This document shows, in pieces, positions 18,769 through 27,377 of a stretch of 64,000 nt of DNA. A program made the translations under genes and the position numbers. The notes beneath the pieces were generated by a model that made no database searches, was not told the DNA's origin, and saw nothing but the letters and a program-made list of their open reading frames with translations. Every line of letters starts with the position of its first letter. The first letter of the stretch is position 1. This DNA comes from Rhizobium sullae (GTDB taxonomy: Bacteria; Pseudomonadota; Alphaproteobacteria; Rhizobiales; Rhizobiaceae): NCBI RefSeq assembly GCF_900169785.1, contig NZ_FWER01000004.1:310866-374865 (forward strand), written 5' to 3'.

Positions 18769-20391
18769 TCAATAGCCGAGCGCGCAGCCGTCCTTGCGAT
18801 GGTCGGAGGCACCAAGAAGCGTTCCATGCTCGGCGTCGATCCAGATCGCTTGGGCGCCGCCGATCGCCCAATTGGGTTGGACGACCTTGAACCCGCGAGC
18901 CTCAAGATCCGGCCCTATCGATGTGCGCAGAGCCTCCTCGGCCTCGACGGTTGCCGTCCCGGGAAGGGGAAAGAGACGCGGCAATTCGATCGCGGATTGC
19001 ATGTCCATGCCGTAGTCGAACAGCTTGGACAGGAAATGGGCATGGCCCATCGCCTGGTAATGCCCGCCCATGACGCCGAACGACAGCACGGTTTTACCAT
19101 CGCGCGTCACGAGACCCGGAATGATAGTATGCATTGGCCGCTTGCTTGGCCCGATCGCATTCGGGTGGCCCTGTTTAACCACAAAACTCTGGCCACGATT
19201 GTGGAACAACACGCCCGATTTGGGCGCCATCAGGCCACTTCCGTAAGAATGGAAGATCGAATTGATGAAACTGACCGCATTGCGGTCTTTGTCGACGACC
19301 GAAATATAGACTGTGTCGGAATGTTCTATTCCATCGACATACAATTGCGCGTCACTCGCTCTTTTAAGGTCGATCTGGGCGGCGAGAGAGTCGGCAAGCC
19401 CGTCCGATAACAGAAAATCCGCCGGAACGTCGGAGCTTGAGGGATCGGCGAGCCAGCGGTTGCGTGCGGCGTAGGCGAGCCGCGTTGCTTCGATCTCGAT
19501 ATGGAGGTTGTCTGCCCTCAACGGATCGCCCGCCCGCTTGAACCGCTCCAGGATCTTGAGGATCATAAGAGCAATGATGCCTTGCCCGTTCGGAGGGCAC
19601 TCGTGAACCGTCCATCCGCGATACCTGGCGCTGATTGGCTTGACGTACTCACCAACCGCAGACGCGAAGTCTTCCAGCGTGTGGAGTCCTTCGAGGGACA
19701 CCAGCCGGGCGACCATATCCTCTGCGACGACCCCACGATAAAAGGCGTCGCGGCCGTATTTGCCGATCGCTGCAAGCGTATCAGCAAGCTCCGGCTGTCT
19801 CTGAAGCGAACCGATCGCAGGCCGCTGATCACTGTCGAGGAAAATGCGGCGCGTCGACGGATCTCTCGTCAGCAGGTCGCGCTGCTGGGAAATGTCGGCC
19901 GCGACCCTTGGCGTGATCCCGTAGCCTTCGCGTGCAAGCGCGATCGCCGGAGCGAGAATATCGCTCATCGACATTCGGCCGTGATCGGCAACGAGCCGCG
20001 TCCAAGCATCAACGGCGCCGGGAATCGTCACCGCATGCGGCGACGAACGCTCGATCGCCGTAATTCCACGATCGAGAAACCACTGCAGTTCAGCGGCGGC
20101 CGGCGTGCGTCCTGAACCGTTGTAAGCGATGACGTCATTCCCTCCATTCGACGTCAGCAGGGCGAAGCAATCACCGCCGATGCCGGTCGATCCGGCCTCG
20201 ACGACGCATTGGACGGCGCAAGCGGCGACAGCGGCATCTATGGCCCGCCCGCCGCTCTTAAGGATATCGATCGCGGTAAGGGTCGCCATCGGATGGGAGG
20301 TGGCCGCCATTCCGTTCTTCCCGACGGAGAGAGAACGTCCCGGACGTTCGAAATTACGCACGTTATTCAGCTGCATCTCGGTAAAGTCCAT
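18769..20391 (-). CDS. ggt: Gamma-glutamyltransferase-like Ntn hydrolase
   Basis: About 540 residues of the gamma-glutamyltranspeptidase family, made as a precursor that cleaves itself before a Thr nucleophile, here in HSDTVYISVVD. Other family segments are GSTGIGGDCFALL and AIGPSKRPMHTIIPG. There is no signal peptide, so unlike classical periplasmic GGT it should be cytoplasmic and act on an imported gamma-glutamyl compound. The start is uncertain: ATGs at 20391 and 20376 and a GTG at 20421 all overlap the end of the aminotransferase gene, implying translational coupling. Its neighbours suggest release of an amine or GABA from a gamma-glutamyl conjugate. Confidence 0.87.
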   Translation of the reverse strand: MDFTEMQLNNVRNFERPGRSLSVGKNGMAATSHPMATLTAIDILKSGGRAIDAAVAACAVQCVVEAGSTGIGGDCFALLTSNGGNDVIAYNGSGRTPAAAELQWFLDRGITAIERSSPHAVTIPGAVDAWTRLVADHGRMSMSDILAPAIALAREGYGITPRVAADISQQRDLLTRDPSTRRIFLDSDQRPAIGSLQRQPELADTLAAIGKYGRDAFYRGVVAEDMVARLVSLEGLHTLEDFASAVGEYVKPISARYRGWTVHECPPNGQGIIALMILKILERFKRAGDPLRADNLHIEIEATRLAYAARNRWLADPSSSDVPADFLLSDGLADSLAAQIDLKRASDAQLYVDGIEHSDTVYISVVDKDRNAVSFINSIFHSYGSGLMAPKSGVLFHNRGQSFVVKQGHPNAIGPSKRPMHTIIPGLVTRDGKTVLSFGVMGGHYQAMGHAHFLSKLFDYGMDMQSAIELPRLFPLPGTATVEAEEALRTSIGPDLEARGFKVVQPNWAIGGAQAIWIDAEHGTLLGASDHRKDGCALGY

Positions 20392-21760
20392 TTGTTGTGG
20401 CCCAGGCGAAGGTGTCGTCAAGCGCGCGCTTCGATCGGTCGAAAAGCTCGTTGATCTCTACCTCGGTGATGATCAGCGGCGGGCAGAGGGAATAGTTATC
20501 ACCAAGCGCGCGTGTGATCACGCCATGGGCCTGCGCTCTTTTCCCCGCATGGATCGCGATACCGTCGGCAGGACTGAAGGGTTGCTTCGTCTCCTTGTTG
20601 CGAACCAATTCGAGCGTGCCGATGAGACCACGGCCCCGGACGTCGCCGACGAGCGGGTGATCTCTCAATTCCTCAAGCCGCTGCTGAAACAGCGGCGCCA
20701 CCTTCCGGACATGTCCAAGGATATTGCGCTCTTCGTAGATCTTCAGCGTTTCGAGGGCGACGGCGGTTGCCACGGGATGCCCGCTATAGGTAAATCCATG
20801 TCCGAACGTACCGATCTTTTCGCTTTCGGCGACGACCGCATCATGGATTTTCCCATTGACCATGAGAGCCGAGATCGGCTGATAGGCGGCAGAAAGCTGC
20901 TTGGCCATGGCGATCATGTCGGGCTCCAGGCCGAAGCTTTCGGAGCCGAACATCGTGCCGAGCCGGCCGAAGCCGCAGATGACTTCATCGGCGATCAGCA
21001 GGATGTCGTAGCGTTTCAGGATCGCCTGGATCTTTTCGTAATAGGACGGCGGAGGCACGATGCATCCGCCGGACGCCATCAAAGGCTCGGCAAAAAAGGC
21101 GCCGATGGTGTCGGGTCCCTCGCTGAGGATCAGCCGTTCCAACGAATCCGCGCATCGCGTCGCAAACTCTTCTTCAGTCTCACCCGGCAGTCCGTAGCGG
21201 TAAAACTCCGGGCAATCGGTATGAAGAACGCGGGCAATCGGCAGATCGAAGTCGCGATGGTTGTTCGGCAAGCCCGTCAGACTGGCAGAGGCGATGGTAA
21301 CCCCGTGATAGGCGCGCAGCCTGGAAATGATTTTCTTCTTATGTGGCTTGCCGATGGCGTTGTGATAGTACCAGACGAGCTTCATCGCGGTATCGTTGGC
21401 CTCCGACCCCGAATTGGCAAAGAACACCTTCGACATCGGGACCGGGGCGAGCCTGATCAAACGGTCAGCGAGTTCGATCGCGGTCTCATGGGATTTGCCC
21501 CCGAAGCTATGGTAGAACGGCAGTTCCTTCAGCTGCCGCATCGCAGCATCGACAAGCCGTTGTTCGCTGAATCCAAGGGAGGCGCAAAACAGCCCGCCGA
21601 GCCCCTCGATATATTTGTTGCCGTCCGTATCGATGATGTGAATCCCGTCACCCTTGGCAATGACCATCGGCCCTTCCTTCAGATGCTGGGATGCATTCGT
21701 GTAGGGATGGAGAACGCGGGCAATATCGCGCGCTTCCAGGGAATTGGGAAGAATGGTCAC
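20363..21760 (-). CDS. Class III PLP aminotransferase (GABA/putrescine type)
   Basis: A 465-residue omega-aminotransferase with NSGSEANDTAMKLVWYYH, RAYHGVT, IADEVICGFGRLGTMFGSE and the PLP lysine in IAMAKQLSAAYQP. It resembles SpuC-like putrescine or beta-alanine/GABA:pyruvate aminotransferases. The GTG at 21760 is chosen because GGAGAG lies just before it; a TTG four codons earlier overlaps that site. It is the second gene of the operon, 105 bp after the binding-protein gene and separated from it by a hairpin. It is likely to make the semialdehyde used by the dehydrogenase at 17314-18747. Confidence 0.88.
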   Translation of the reverse strand: MTILPNSLEARDIARVLHPYTNASQHLKEGPMVIAKGDGIHIIDTDGNKYIEGLGGLFCASLGFSEQRLVDAAMRQLKELPFYHSFGGKSHETAIELADRLIRLAPVPMSKVFFANSGSEANDTAMKLVWYYHNAIGKPHKKKIISRLRAYHGVTIASASLTGLPNNHRDFDLPIARVLHTDCPEFYRYGLPGETEEEFATRCADSLERLILSEGPDTIGAFFAEPLMASGGCIVPPPSYYEKIQAILKRYDILLIADEVICGFGRLGTMFGSESFGLEPDMIAMAKQLSAAYQPISALMVNGKIHDAVVAESEKIGTFGHGFTYSGHPVATAVALETLKIYEERNILGHVRKVAPLFQQRLEELRDHPLVGDVRGRGLIGTLELVRNKETKQPFSPADGIAIHAGKRAQAHGVITRALGDNYSLCPPLIITEVEINELFDRSKRALDDTFAWATTNGLYRDAAE

Positions 21761-21790
21761 AAGGCTCTCCAATGAACATGAGGGATTGCA

Positions 21791-21813
21791 GATCGGCGGA
21801 GAGACCGCCGATC
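21791..21813 (-). other. Intercistronic stem-loop after amino acid binding-protein gene
   Basis: A perfect 9-bp stem GATCGGCGG/CCGCCGATC with loop AGAGA, between the binding-protein and aminotransferase genes. There is no T-run. It probably protects the upstream mRNA or partly terminates transcription, giving more binding protein than enzymes. Confidence 0.65.
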
Positions 21814-21865
21814 CTCGCAGACAAGCCTCGCCATCGAGGGACGCCTGTCGCTGTCGTGCAGGCGA

Positions 21866-22711
21866 TCAATAAAGATCCGTCTTCATCCACTTTTTAGCGA
21901 GCTTGCCGATCGTACCGTCGGCCTTGGCGGCCGCGATTGCCGCGTCGAACATAGCTTTTAATTCAGTGTCGTCCTTGCGCAGGCCCACGGCAATGCCCTG
22001 ACCGAAGACGCCTCCGGTGAATGTCGGGCCGGCGATAGCGTAGTCCTTGAAATCATCTTTCGCGAGGGTGGCGTTGAGGGAGGTTCTCTGCGCCACGACG
22101 GCATCGATCCGGCCGGCTTGCATGTCAAGGTCGTGCTGCTCGACCGTCTTGTATTCCCGGGTCTCGACGACGCCTTTGAAATAAGAGTCGAGGAAGGCGA
22201 CGTTCGCTGTCGAAACCTGAGCGCCGACCGTCTTGCCGTCAAGCGCGTCGCGCAACGGCTTCAATTCCCCCTCCACCTTGGCCTTGTCGTCACCCAGATT
22301 CACGGTCGTTCCCGTCCCCGGAAGGTTTCCCAAAGGGCCGGCCTTCTCCACCAGGAAAGCCGCCGACGTCGGCGCGTAGGCCTCACTGAAGGAGATCACA
22401 GCCAGACGCTTTTCCGTTACGATCATAGAGGCCATGATCGCATCGAACTTCTTGGCATTCAGCGATGGAATGAGGCCATCCCAATCCTGCGCCACGATAT
22501 TGCACTTGATCTTCATCCTCCCGCAGAGGTCATTGGCGAGATCGATTTCGAATCCATCCAGCTTTCCATCCGAGCGAGTAAAGTTCCACGGTTCATAGGC
22601 GCCTTCGGTGGCGATCGTGATCTCCGCCGGCTTGCCTTGCTGCGCGGCAGCGCTGCCGGCAAGGATCGTGCCGAGCGCGATGGCGCCGAGTGCCCAGTTC
22701 ATTCTTGTCAT
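21866..22711 (-). CDS. Polar amino acid ABC transporter substrate-binding protein
   Basis: A 281-residue periplasmic binding protein of SBP family 3 (lysine/arginine/ornithine/opine type). A signal peptide (MNWALGAIALGTILAGSAAA) is followed by ITIATEGAYEPWNF and LDGFEIDLANDLCGRM. AAGGGGAA precedes the ATG at 22711; an in-frame extension upstream crosses the promoter and is rejected. It is the first gene of the catabolic operon, divergent from gntR, while its permeases and ATPase are encoded at 23624-25869 on the other strand. Confidence 0.92.
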   Translation of the reverse strand: MTRMNWALGAIALGTILAGSAAAQQGKPAEITIATEGAYEPWNFTRSDGKLDGFEIDLANDLCGRMKIKCNIVAQDWDGLIPSLNAKKFDAIMASMIVTEKRLAVISFSEAYAPTSAAFLVEKAGPLGNLPGTGTTVNLGDDKAKVEGELKPLRDALDGKTVGAQVSTANVAFLDSYFKGVVETREYKTVEQHDLDMQAGRIDAVVAQRTSLNATLAKDDFKDYAIAGPTFTGGVFGQGIAVGLRKDDTELKAMFDAAIAAAKADGTIGKLAKKWMKTDLY

Positions 22712-22799
22712 TGAAATTCCCCTTGTTGTTGTGCCGTCCCGGCGACCAGAACGCTCAGTATCCGAAGACGTGCAAAAAGACATTGATTGCTGTGTGCAA

Positions 22800-22815
22800 T
22801 ATTGTATACGTAATC
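22800..22815. promoter_or_regulatory. Candidate GntR operator in the divergent promoter
   Basis: TATTGTATACGTAATC contains TTGTATACG, close to the TTGTATACAA-type sites bound by FCD-class GntR regulators. It lies between the divergent binding-protein and gntR genes. TATACAAT on the minus strand could be the -10 box for the catabolic operon, so binding there would block transcription. Confidence 0.45.
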
Positions 22816-22900
22816 GCATTCGACTTGATCTCGCAAGTGAAAAAAAGCTACGGCTTTCCCAGCAAACGCGGATCTGTAGCAAACGGGGAAAGGGACTGAC

Positions 22901-23599
22901 TTGGAGGCGGCCAAAAAGGAGCAGCGCGGCTCGCTGCGCGAAACCACTTATCTGCAGCTGAAGGAACTCATCCTGAACGGACAGCTACGTCCGTCCGAGC
23001 GGCTCTCGGAGAGCACCCTCGCCAAGCGTTTTGGAGTGAGCAGAACGCCGCTTCGCGAGGCGTTGATGAAGCTTGAGGAGGAAGGTCTCATCGTCGGTCA
23101 GCGCAATATTGGCTATACGGTGACCGATCTCGATATCACGAAATTCTGCGATCTCTTGGTCGTGCGGGAAGCCCTGGACGTCTGTGCTGCCCGACTTGCC
23201 TGCGCCACGGCGACGGACGGGGACCTTGACCGCATCCGCGGAGTGGTCCGCCAGATGGAAGAACTCAGGGAAAGCGGCGATGAGAAGCCTGCCGATGCCG
23301 CGCGCAATCTGGACCTCGGCCTCTATATTCACAGGGTAATCGCGGAATCCACTCGAAACGAAGCCCTGGTTCGGGTGACCGAGCAGGTCTACCAGCAACT
23401 GCGGCTGGCGCTTTGGCTCGAAGTTCTCTGGGTCGATCTGGAACATACCGATCTCGACGAACATCGCGCAATCGCAGACGCCATCTGCGCGCGTGATCCG
23501 GAGGCAGCGGATGCAGCAGCCCGTGCGCACGTTCAAAGCTCGTTGAAGAACATGTCGAAGCTCCAGCGCATCTGGGCTCATCGTCGCACAACCGGTTGA
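22901..23599 (+). CDS. GntR-family regulator, FadR/FCD class
   Basis: A 232-residue regulator with an N-terminal winged helix (LRPSERLSESTLAKRFGVSR, then TPLREALMKLEEEGL) and an all-helical FCD effector domain with the metal-binding His residues in LYIHRVIAE and DEHRAIADAI. Translation appears to start at TTG 22901, preceded by AAGGGA. It is divergent from the catabolic operon and the first gene of the rightward transporter operon, so it is the likely repressor of both. Confidence 0.88.
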   Translation: MEAAKKEQRGSLRETTYLQLKELILNGQLRPSERLSESTLAKRFGVSRTPLREALMKLEEEGLIVGQRNIGYTVTDLDITKFCDLLVVREALDVCAARLACATATDGDLDRIRGVVRQMEELRESGDEKPADAARNLDLGLYIHRVIAESTRNEALVRVTEQVYQQLRLALWLEVLWVDLEHTDLDEHRAIADAICARDPEAADAAARAHVQSSLKNMSKLQRIWAHRRTTG

Positions 23600-23623
23600 G
23601 TCCCGGAACAGATAGGGGTCCCG

Positions 23624-24349
23624 ATGGACATCGTCGAGAACTACTGGCGTCTTGTTGGCCTGGGTGAAGGCGGCTGGGGCGCGCTGCTGCTTACCGCAAC
23701 GGCAGTGACGGTAGGATTGTCGGTTTGCGGATTCGTCGTCGGAGGTATCATCGGTTCTCTCGTCGCGGCGATGCAGCTTTCCCGATCGCTCCTCATGCAA
23801 TGGCTGGCCGACTGCTATACGACCATCCTTCGCGGCGTGCCGGACCTTCTGGTGGTCTATCTTTTCTATTTCGGCGGCAGCGCCTTCCTTGGATATGCCG
23901 GCGCCTTCTTCGGCTATCACGGGTTCATCGGAATGCCGGCCTTTCTCACCGGTACATTGGCTCTCGGCGTCGTCTCGGGGGCGTATCAAGCCGAGGTGCT
24001 TCGTGGCGCTTACAAATCGGTGGCGCTCGGCGAGCTCGAGGCAGCCAGCGCTGTCGGCATGCGCCCCTGGCCGAAGTTCAGGCGCATCGTCGCGCCGCTC
24101 GTTCTGCGGTACGCAATTCCCGGTTTGGGAAATACCTGGCAGCTTGTGCTGAAGGAATCCGCCTTGATCTCCATAACCGGCCTAGTCGAACTGCTGCGCC
24201 AATCCCAGATCGCCGCGGGCTCAACGCGACGGCCGTTCGACTTCTATTTAGCCGCGATCGTGCTCTATCTCGTCATCACATGGGTTTCGACGGCTCTGTT
24301 CAGGCACTTGGAGACGAGAACCAAGCGCGGCACCCGGAGGGCGTTCTGA
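23624..24349 (+). CDS. Polar amino acid ABC transporter permease (HisQ/ArtQ type)
   Basis: A 241-residue permease of the His/Glu/Gln/Arg/opine family with five predicted membrane helices, ILRGVPDLLVVYLFYFGG and the EAA segment ELEAASAVGMRPWPKFRRIV. It overlaps the next permease gene by one base (TGATG). It acts with the binding protein at 21866-22711. Confidence 0.93.
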   Translation: MDIVENYWRLVGLGEGGWGALLLTATAVTVGLSVCGFVVGGIIGSLVAAMQLSRSLLMQWLADCYTTILRGVPDLLVVYLFYFGGSAFLGYAGAFFGYHGFIGMPAFLTGTLALGVVSGAYQAEVLRGAYKSVALGELEAASAVGMRPWPKFRRIVAPLVLRYAIPGLGNTWQLVLKESALISITGLVELLRQSQIAAGSTRRPFDFYLAAIVLYLVITWVSTALFRHLETRTKRGTRRAF

Positions 24350-25053
24350 TGGACCTTGTCTTCATGTGGGAGGCATTCCAAACGCTCGTGGCTGGATTGC
24401 CTCTGACGTTGCAGCTCGCGGCAACGTCGGTTCTGGCGGGCAGCATTCTGGCTCTGGCGCTAGCCCTGCTCTCTGTCCTCGGCGGACCCGTCAGCCAGGC
24501 ATTTGTCAAATCCTACGTCTTCATCTTTCGCGGCTCTCCGCTGCTCGTCCAGATGTTTCTGATCTATTACGGCCTCGGCCAGTTTCGCCCGGCACTGCAG
24601 GAGCTTGGTGTCTGGCCGTTTTTTCGCGATCCATATTGGTGCGCGGTCCTTGCATTGATGCTGAACACGGCCGCTTATTGCAGCGAGATCTTTCGCGGCG
24701 GGCTGGAGGCTGTTTCGAACCAGCAGATCGAGGCCGCCCGCGCCTGCGGCATGTCTGGAACGCTGCTCTTCAGACGCATTGTCCTTCCGATCGCCATCCG
24801 GCATGCTCTTCCTGCCTACGGCAATGAGATTATCCTGATGGTCAAGGCGACCGCGCTTGCTTCGGTCGTAACCCTCATGGAAGTTACGGGATTGGCGGGA
24901 AAGCTCATCGCCGACAGTTTCCGCGCGTTCGAGGTTTTTGTCGTCGCTGCGGCAATCTATCTCGCGATTAATTTCATTATTACCAGAGTGATCGTGGCGC
25001 TTGAGTATCGGCTTTCGCCGCATCTGCGCTTCCGGTCGCAGTCTCTTACATAG
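24349..25053 (+). CDS. Polar amino acid ABC transporter permease (HisM/ArtM type)
   Basis: A 234-residue second channel subunit with FRGSPLLVQMFLIYYGLGQF and the EAA segment QIEAARACGMSGTLLFRRIV. Its ATG shares a base with the previous stop codon; an upstream in-frame extension lies inside the first permease gene and is rejected. Confidence 0.93.
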   Translation: MDLVFMWEAFQTLVAGLPLTLQLAATSVLAGSILALALALLSVLGGPVSQAFVKSYVFIFRGSPLLVQMFLIYYGLGQFRPALQELGVWPFFRDPYWCAVLALMLNTAAYCSEIFRGGLEAVSNQQIEAARACGMSGTLLFRRIVLPIAIRHALPAYGNEIILMVKATALASVVTLMEVTGLAGKLIADSFRAFEVFVVAAAIYLAINFIITRVIVALEYRLSPHLRFRSQSLT

Positions 25054-25065
25054 ATGGGAACAGGA

Positions 25066-25869
25066 ATGTCTGACGGGGGAACTGCCACGGCGAATGACAA
25101 GATCAAGCCCAACATCGCCGTTTTCGTCAAAAATCTTCGCAAGTGCTTTGGCCCGCTGGAAGTCCTAAAAGGCGTCTCGCTGAAGGCACATGAAGGCGAT
25201 GTCATCTCGATCCTGGGCTCGTCAGGCTCTGGCAAATCGACCATGTTGAGGTGTCTCAACATGCTGGAAGTTCCCGACAGCGGCGAAATCACCATCGCCG
25301 GTGAGACATTTGGCCTAAAGAAACGTCAGCAACGCACAGAACCGGCGGACCGCCGGCAGGTGGACCGGCTTCGGCAGCATATCGGGATGGTGTTTCAGAG
25401 CTTCAACCTCTGGTCCCATCTGACCATTCTGGAAAACGTCATTGAAGCGCCGGTGCATGTTCAAAAGCGCAATCGCGCAGAATGTATCGCGGAGGCGGAA
25501 GCCCTTCTCGAAAAAGTGGGTATTGCCGATAAGCGTCATTTCTATCCCGCACACCTGTCGGGCGGCCAGCAGCAGCGAGCCGCAATTGCCCGGGCCCTGG
25601 CGCAGCGTCCGAAGGTCATGCTTTTCGACGAGCCCACCTCAGCGCTCGATCCGGAGCTTGTCGGCGAAGTTCTCAAGGTCATGCGGTCCCTGGCAGAGGA
25701 AGGGCGGACTATGCTCGTCGTAACCCACGAGATGGCATTCGCCCGCGATGTGTCCAGCAAGGTCATGTTTCTCCACAATGGACTCGTCGAGGAAGAGGGC
25801 CGCCCGGAGGATATGTTCAGGCAGCCCAACTCCGCGCGGTTCAAACAGTTTCTGTCGAATGTAAAGTGA
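25066..25869 (+). CDS. Polar amino acid ABC transporter ATP-binding protein
   Basis: About 267 residues; HisP/GlnQ-type ATPase with Walker [10 protein letters not shown], signature LSGGQQQR, Walker [14 protein letters not shown] and [14 protein letters not shown]. The ATG at 25066 has GGGA at good spacing; an ATG at 25054 is the alternative. It completes the amino acid importer. Confidence 0.93.
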   Translation: MSDGGTATANDKIKPNIAVFVKNLRKCFGPLEVLKGVSLKAHEGDVISILGSSGSGKSTMLRCLNMLEVPDSGEITIAGETFGLKKRQQRTEPADRRQVDRLRQHIGMVFQSFNLWSHLTILENVIEAPVHVQKRNRAECIAEAEALLEKVGIADKRHFYPAHLSGGQQQRAAIARALAQRPKVMLFDEPTSALDPELVGEVLKVMRSLAEEGRTMLVVTHEMAFARDVSSKVMFLHNGLVEEEGRPEDMFRQPNSARFKQFLSNVK

Positions 25870-25871
25870 CG

Positions 25872-26072
25872 GCAACGGGCATCTGCATCTATCGCAAGAA
25901 GATCAACATCTCGACCGCGCTGGCCGGACAGAAACTGGGACTCAAAGACGTCGACGACGGCATTTGGCTCGTCAGCTTCATGCATCATGATCTGGGATAT
26001 ATCGACCTGGAGCAGAGAACGTTGCAAACCATCGACAACCGGTTCGGCAGGAGGTTGTCACCCATGTGTTAG
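25872..26072 (+). pseudogene. C-terminal remnant of an IS transposase
   Basis: An open frame directly after the ATPase gene encodes about 60 residues including ALAGQKLGLKDVDDGIWLVS and MHHDLGYIDLE, which resemble the C-terminal tail of IS481/IS3-group transposases common in rhizobia. The catalytic DDE core is absent, so it is a dead fragment. The 87 bp after it may include the old element end. It marks a recombination scar between the amino acid and pectin modules. Confidence 0.6.
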
Positions 26073-26159
26073 GTGCGTTCTGTTGCCGATGTCTCTAGGT
26101 CGGACATTGCGTATCGGTTGCAGGGGCTTGAAACCACGGCGGCTTGCCAATATTCGCCG

Positions 26160-27263
26160 TCAGTGAGGAAAGCTCTCTCGATCCTGACTATCCATAGAAA
26201 TCTGGTGAATTGAAACAGGCCGGCGCCGAGCGGTGGACGCGCGTTCAACGAGATGGCAGGCAAGTTCCACGCGACGCGGCGGCATGGGCAGGCTGGAGAG
26301 GTTGTCGCGTAGCAGATCGAGCGCCACCGAGCCGATCTCGCGCATTGGGATATGCATAGTCGTCAGCGGCGGATTGAGGAAGGCCGCCTGCGGAAGATCG
26401 TCCATACCCATCACTGAAACGTCGCCCGGCACAGTAAACCCGGACTGCTGGACACCCATCATCGCCCCGACGGCTAGGCTGTCGCCGGCGGCCAGTATGG
26501 CGGTGAAATCGAGCCCTCGGGCAGCGATGCGCGCCGCGACCGCTTGAGCTGCAAGCTCCGGAAGCCAGTCTTCGACAGGCACCATGAGACCCTCGTCGAA
26601 GGGTAGTCCGCGATGCAGCAGGGCGTCCTTCCAGCCTTCGTAGCGCCTTTCGATGGTGCGCCGGCCGGGCCGCATCAGGAACAGGATACGCTCGTGGCCG
26701 AGATCGATCAGGTGATCGGCGGCGAGCCGTGCGCTTGAGCGGTTGCAGGGCGTGACGCTGGAAAGCCGCATGAACGGATCGTCGCTATTGAGAAGGACCA
26801 CAGGCTTGTGAAAGCCGCGCGTGGCGGCAAGCATGCCCTCGTCATCGACAGTGAGAAACAGCAGGCCGGCAACCTGCGGATCATCCAGCGCCTCCTTCAG
26901 AACGGCGAGTTCCTCGTGTCTGCCTGCGATTGGCCGCGTGATGATTTCGAGCCCGAGCGCCTGCGCCCGATCCTTCAAGCCTTCCAGGACATAGAGCGTG
27001 AACTGGTTGCGCACATAGTCGATCATGGCAGCGCTCGATGCGGCGAGAATGACTTTCTGCCCCGCAACCGCGGTTGGAATGACGTAATTGGCAATTTTTG
27101 CGACTTCGAGCACCTGCTGGCGGATTTCCGGCCGGACGCCTTTTTCGCCCGCAAGCGCACGCGAGGCGGTGCTCAGCGAAACACCGCAGGCTTCGGCAAT
27201 GTCTTCCAGACGCACACGCTTGCTCTTCTTTCCGCGTTTGCCCGGCAATGGTTTGACAGTCAT
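26160..27263 (-). CDS. LacI-family transcriptional regulator
   Basis: A 367-residue regulator with an N-terminal LacI helix-turn-helix (RLEDIAEACGVSLSTASRAL) and a periplasmic-binding-protein-like effector domain. The ATG at 27263 follows GGAGACGAGG; a longer in-frame extension crosses the intergenic region and is rejected. It is divergent from the galacturonide operon starting at 27378, with 114 bp between them, so it probably represses that operon until an unsaturated uronate appears. Confidence 0.9.
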   Translation of the reverse strand: MTVKPLPGKRGKKSKRVRLEDIAEACGVSLSTASRALAGEKGVRPEIRQQVLEVAKIANYVIPTAVAGQKVILAASSAAMIDYVRNQFTLYVLEGLKDRAQALGLEIITRPIAGRHEELAVLKEALDDPQVAGLLFLTVDDEGMLAATRGFHKPVVLLNSDDPFMRLSSVTPCNRSSARLAADHLIDLGHERILFLMRPGRRTIERRYEGWKDALLHRGLPFDEGLMVPVEDWLPELAAQAVAARIAARGLDFTAILAAGDSLAVGAMMGVQQSGFTVPGDVSVMGMDDLPQAAFLNPPLTTMHIPMREIGSVALDLLRDNLSSLPMPPRRVELACHLVERASTARRRPVSIHQISMDSQDRESFPH

Positions 27264-27288
27264 CCTCGTCTCCTTGCCGCAATCATGA

Positions 27289-27299
27289 GAAAAATTTTC
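27289..27299. promoter_or_regulatory. Small palindrome in the LacI-GH105 divergent promoter
   Basis: GAAAAATTTTC is an 11-bp palindrome in the 114-bp region between the LacI and GH105 genes. It is a possible but short operator; LacI-family sites are usually 14-20 bp and GC-centred, so the assignment is weak. Confidence 0.3.
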
Positions 27300-27377
27300 A
27301 GGTTGCGCAAGAAAAAATCCCGTGGCTTTATTTTGGCAGCGAAACCGCCGAAGAGCGGACAGGTTGGGAGGATTACC

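Noticed and set aside
26808..27377. N-terminal extension of the GH105 gene to 26808
   Set aside because: The added stretch is antisense to lacI and crosses the divergent promoter; a good ribosome-binding site marks the ATG at 27378.
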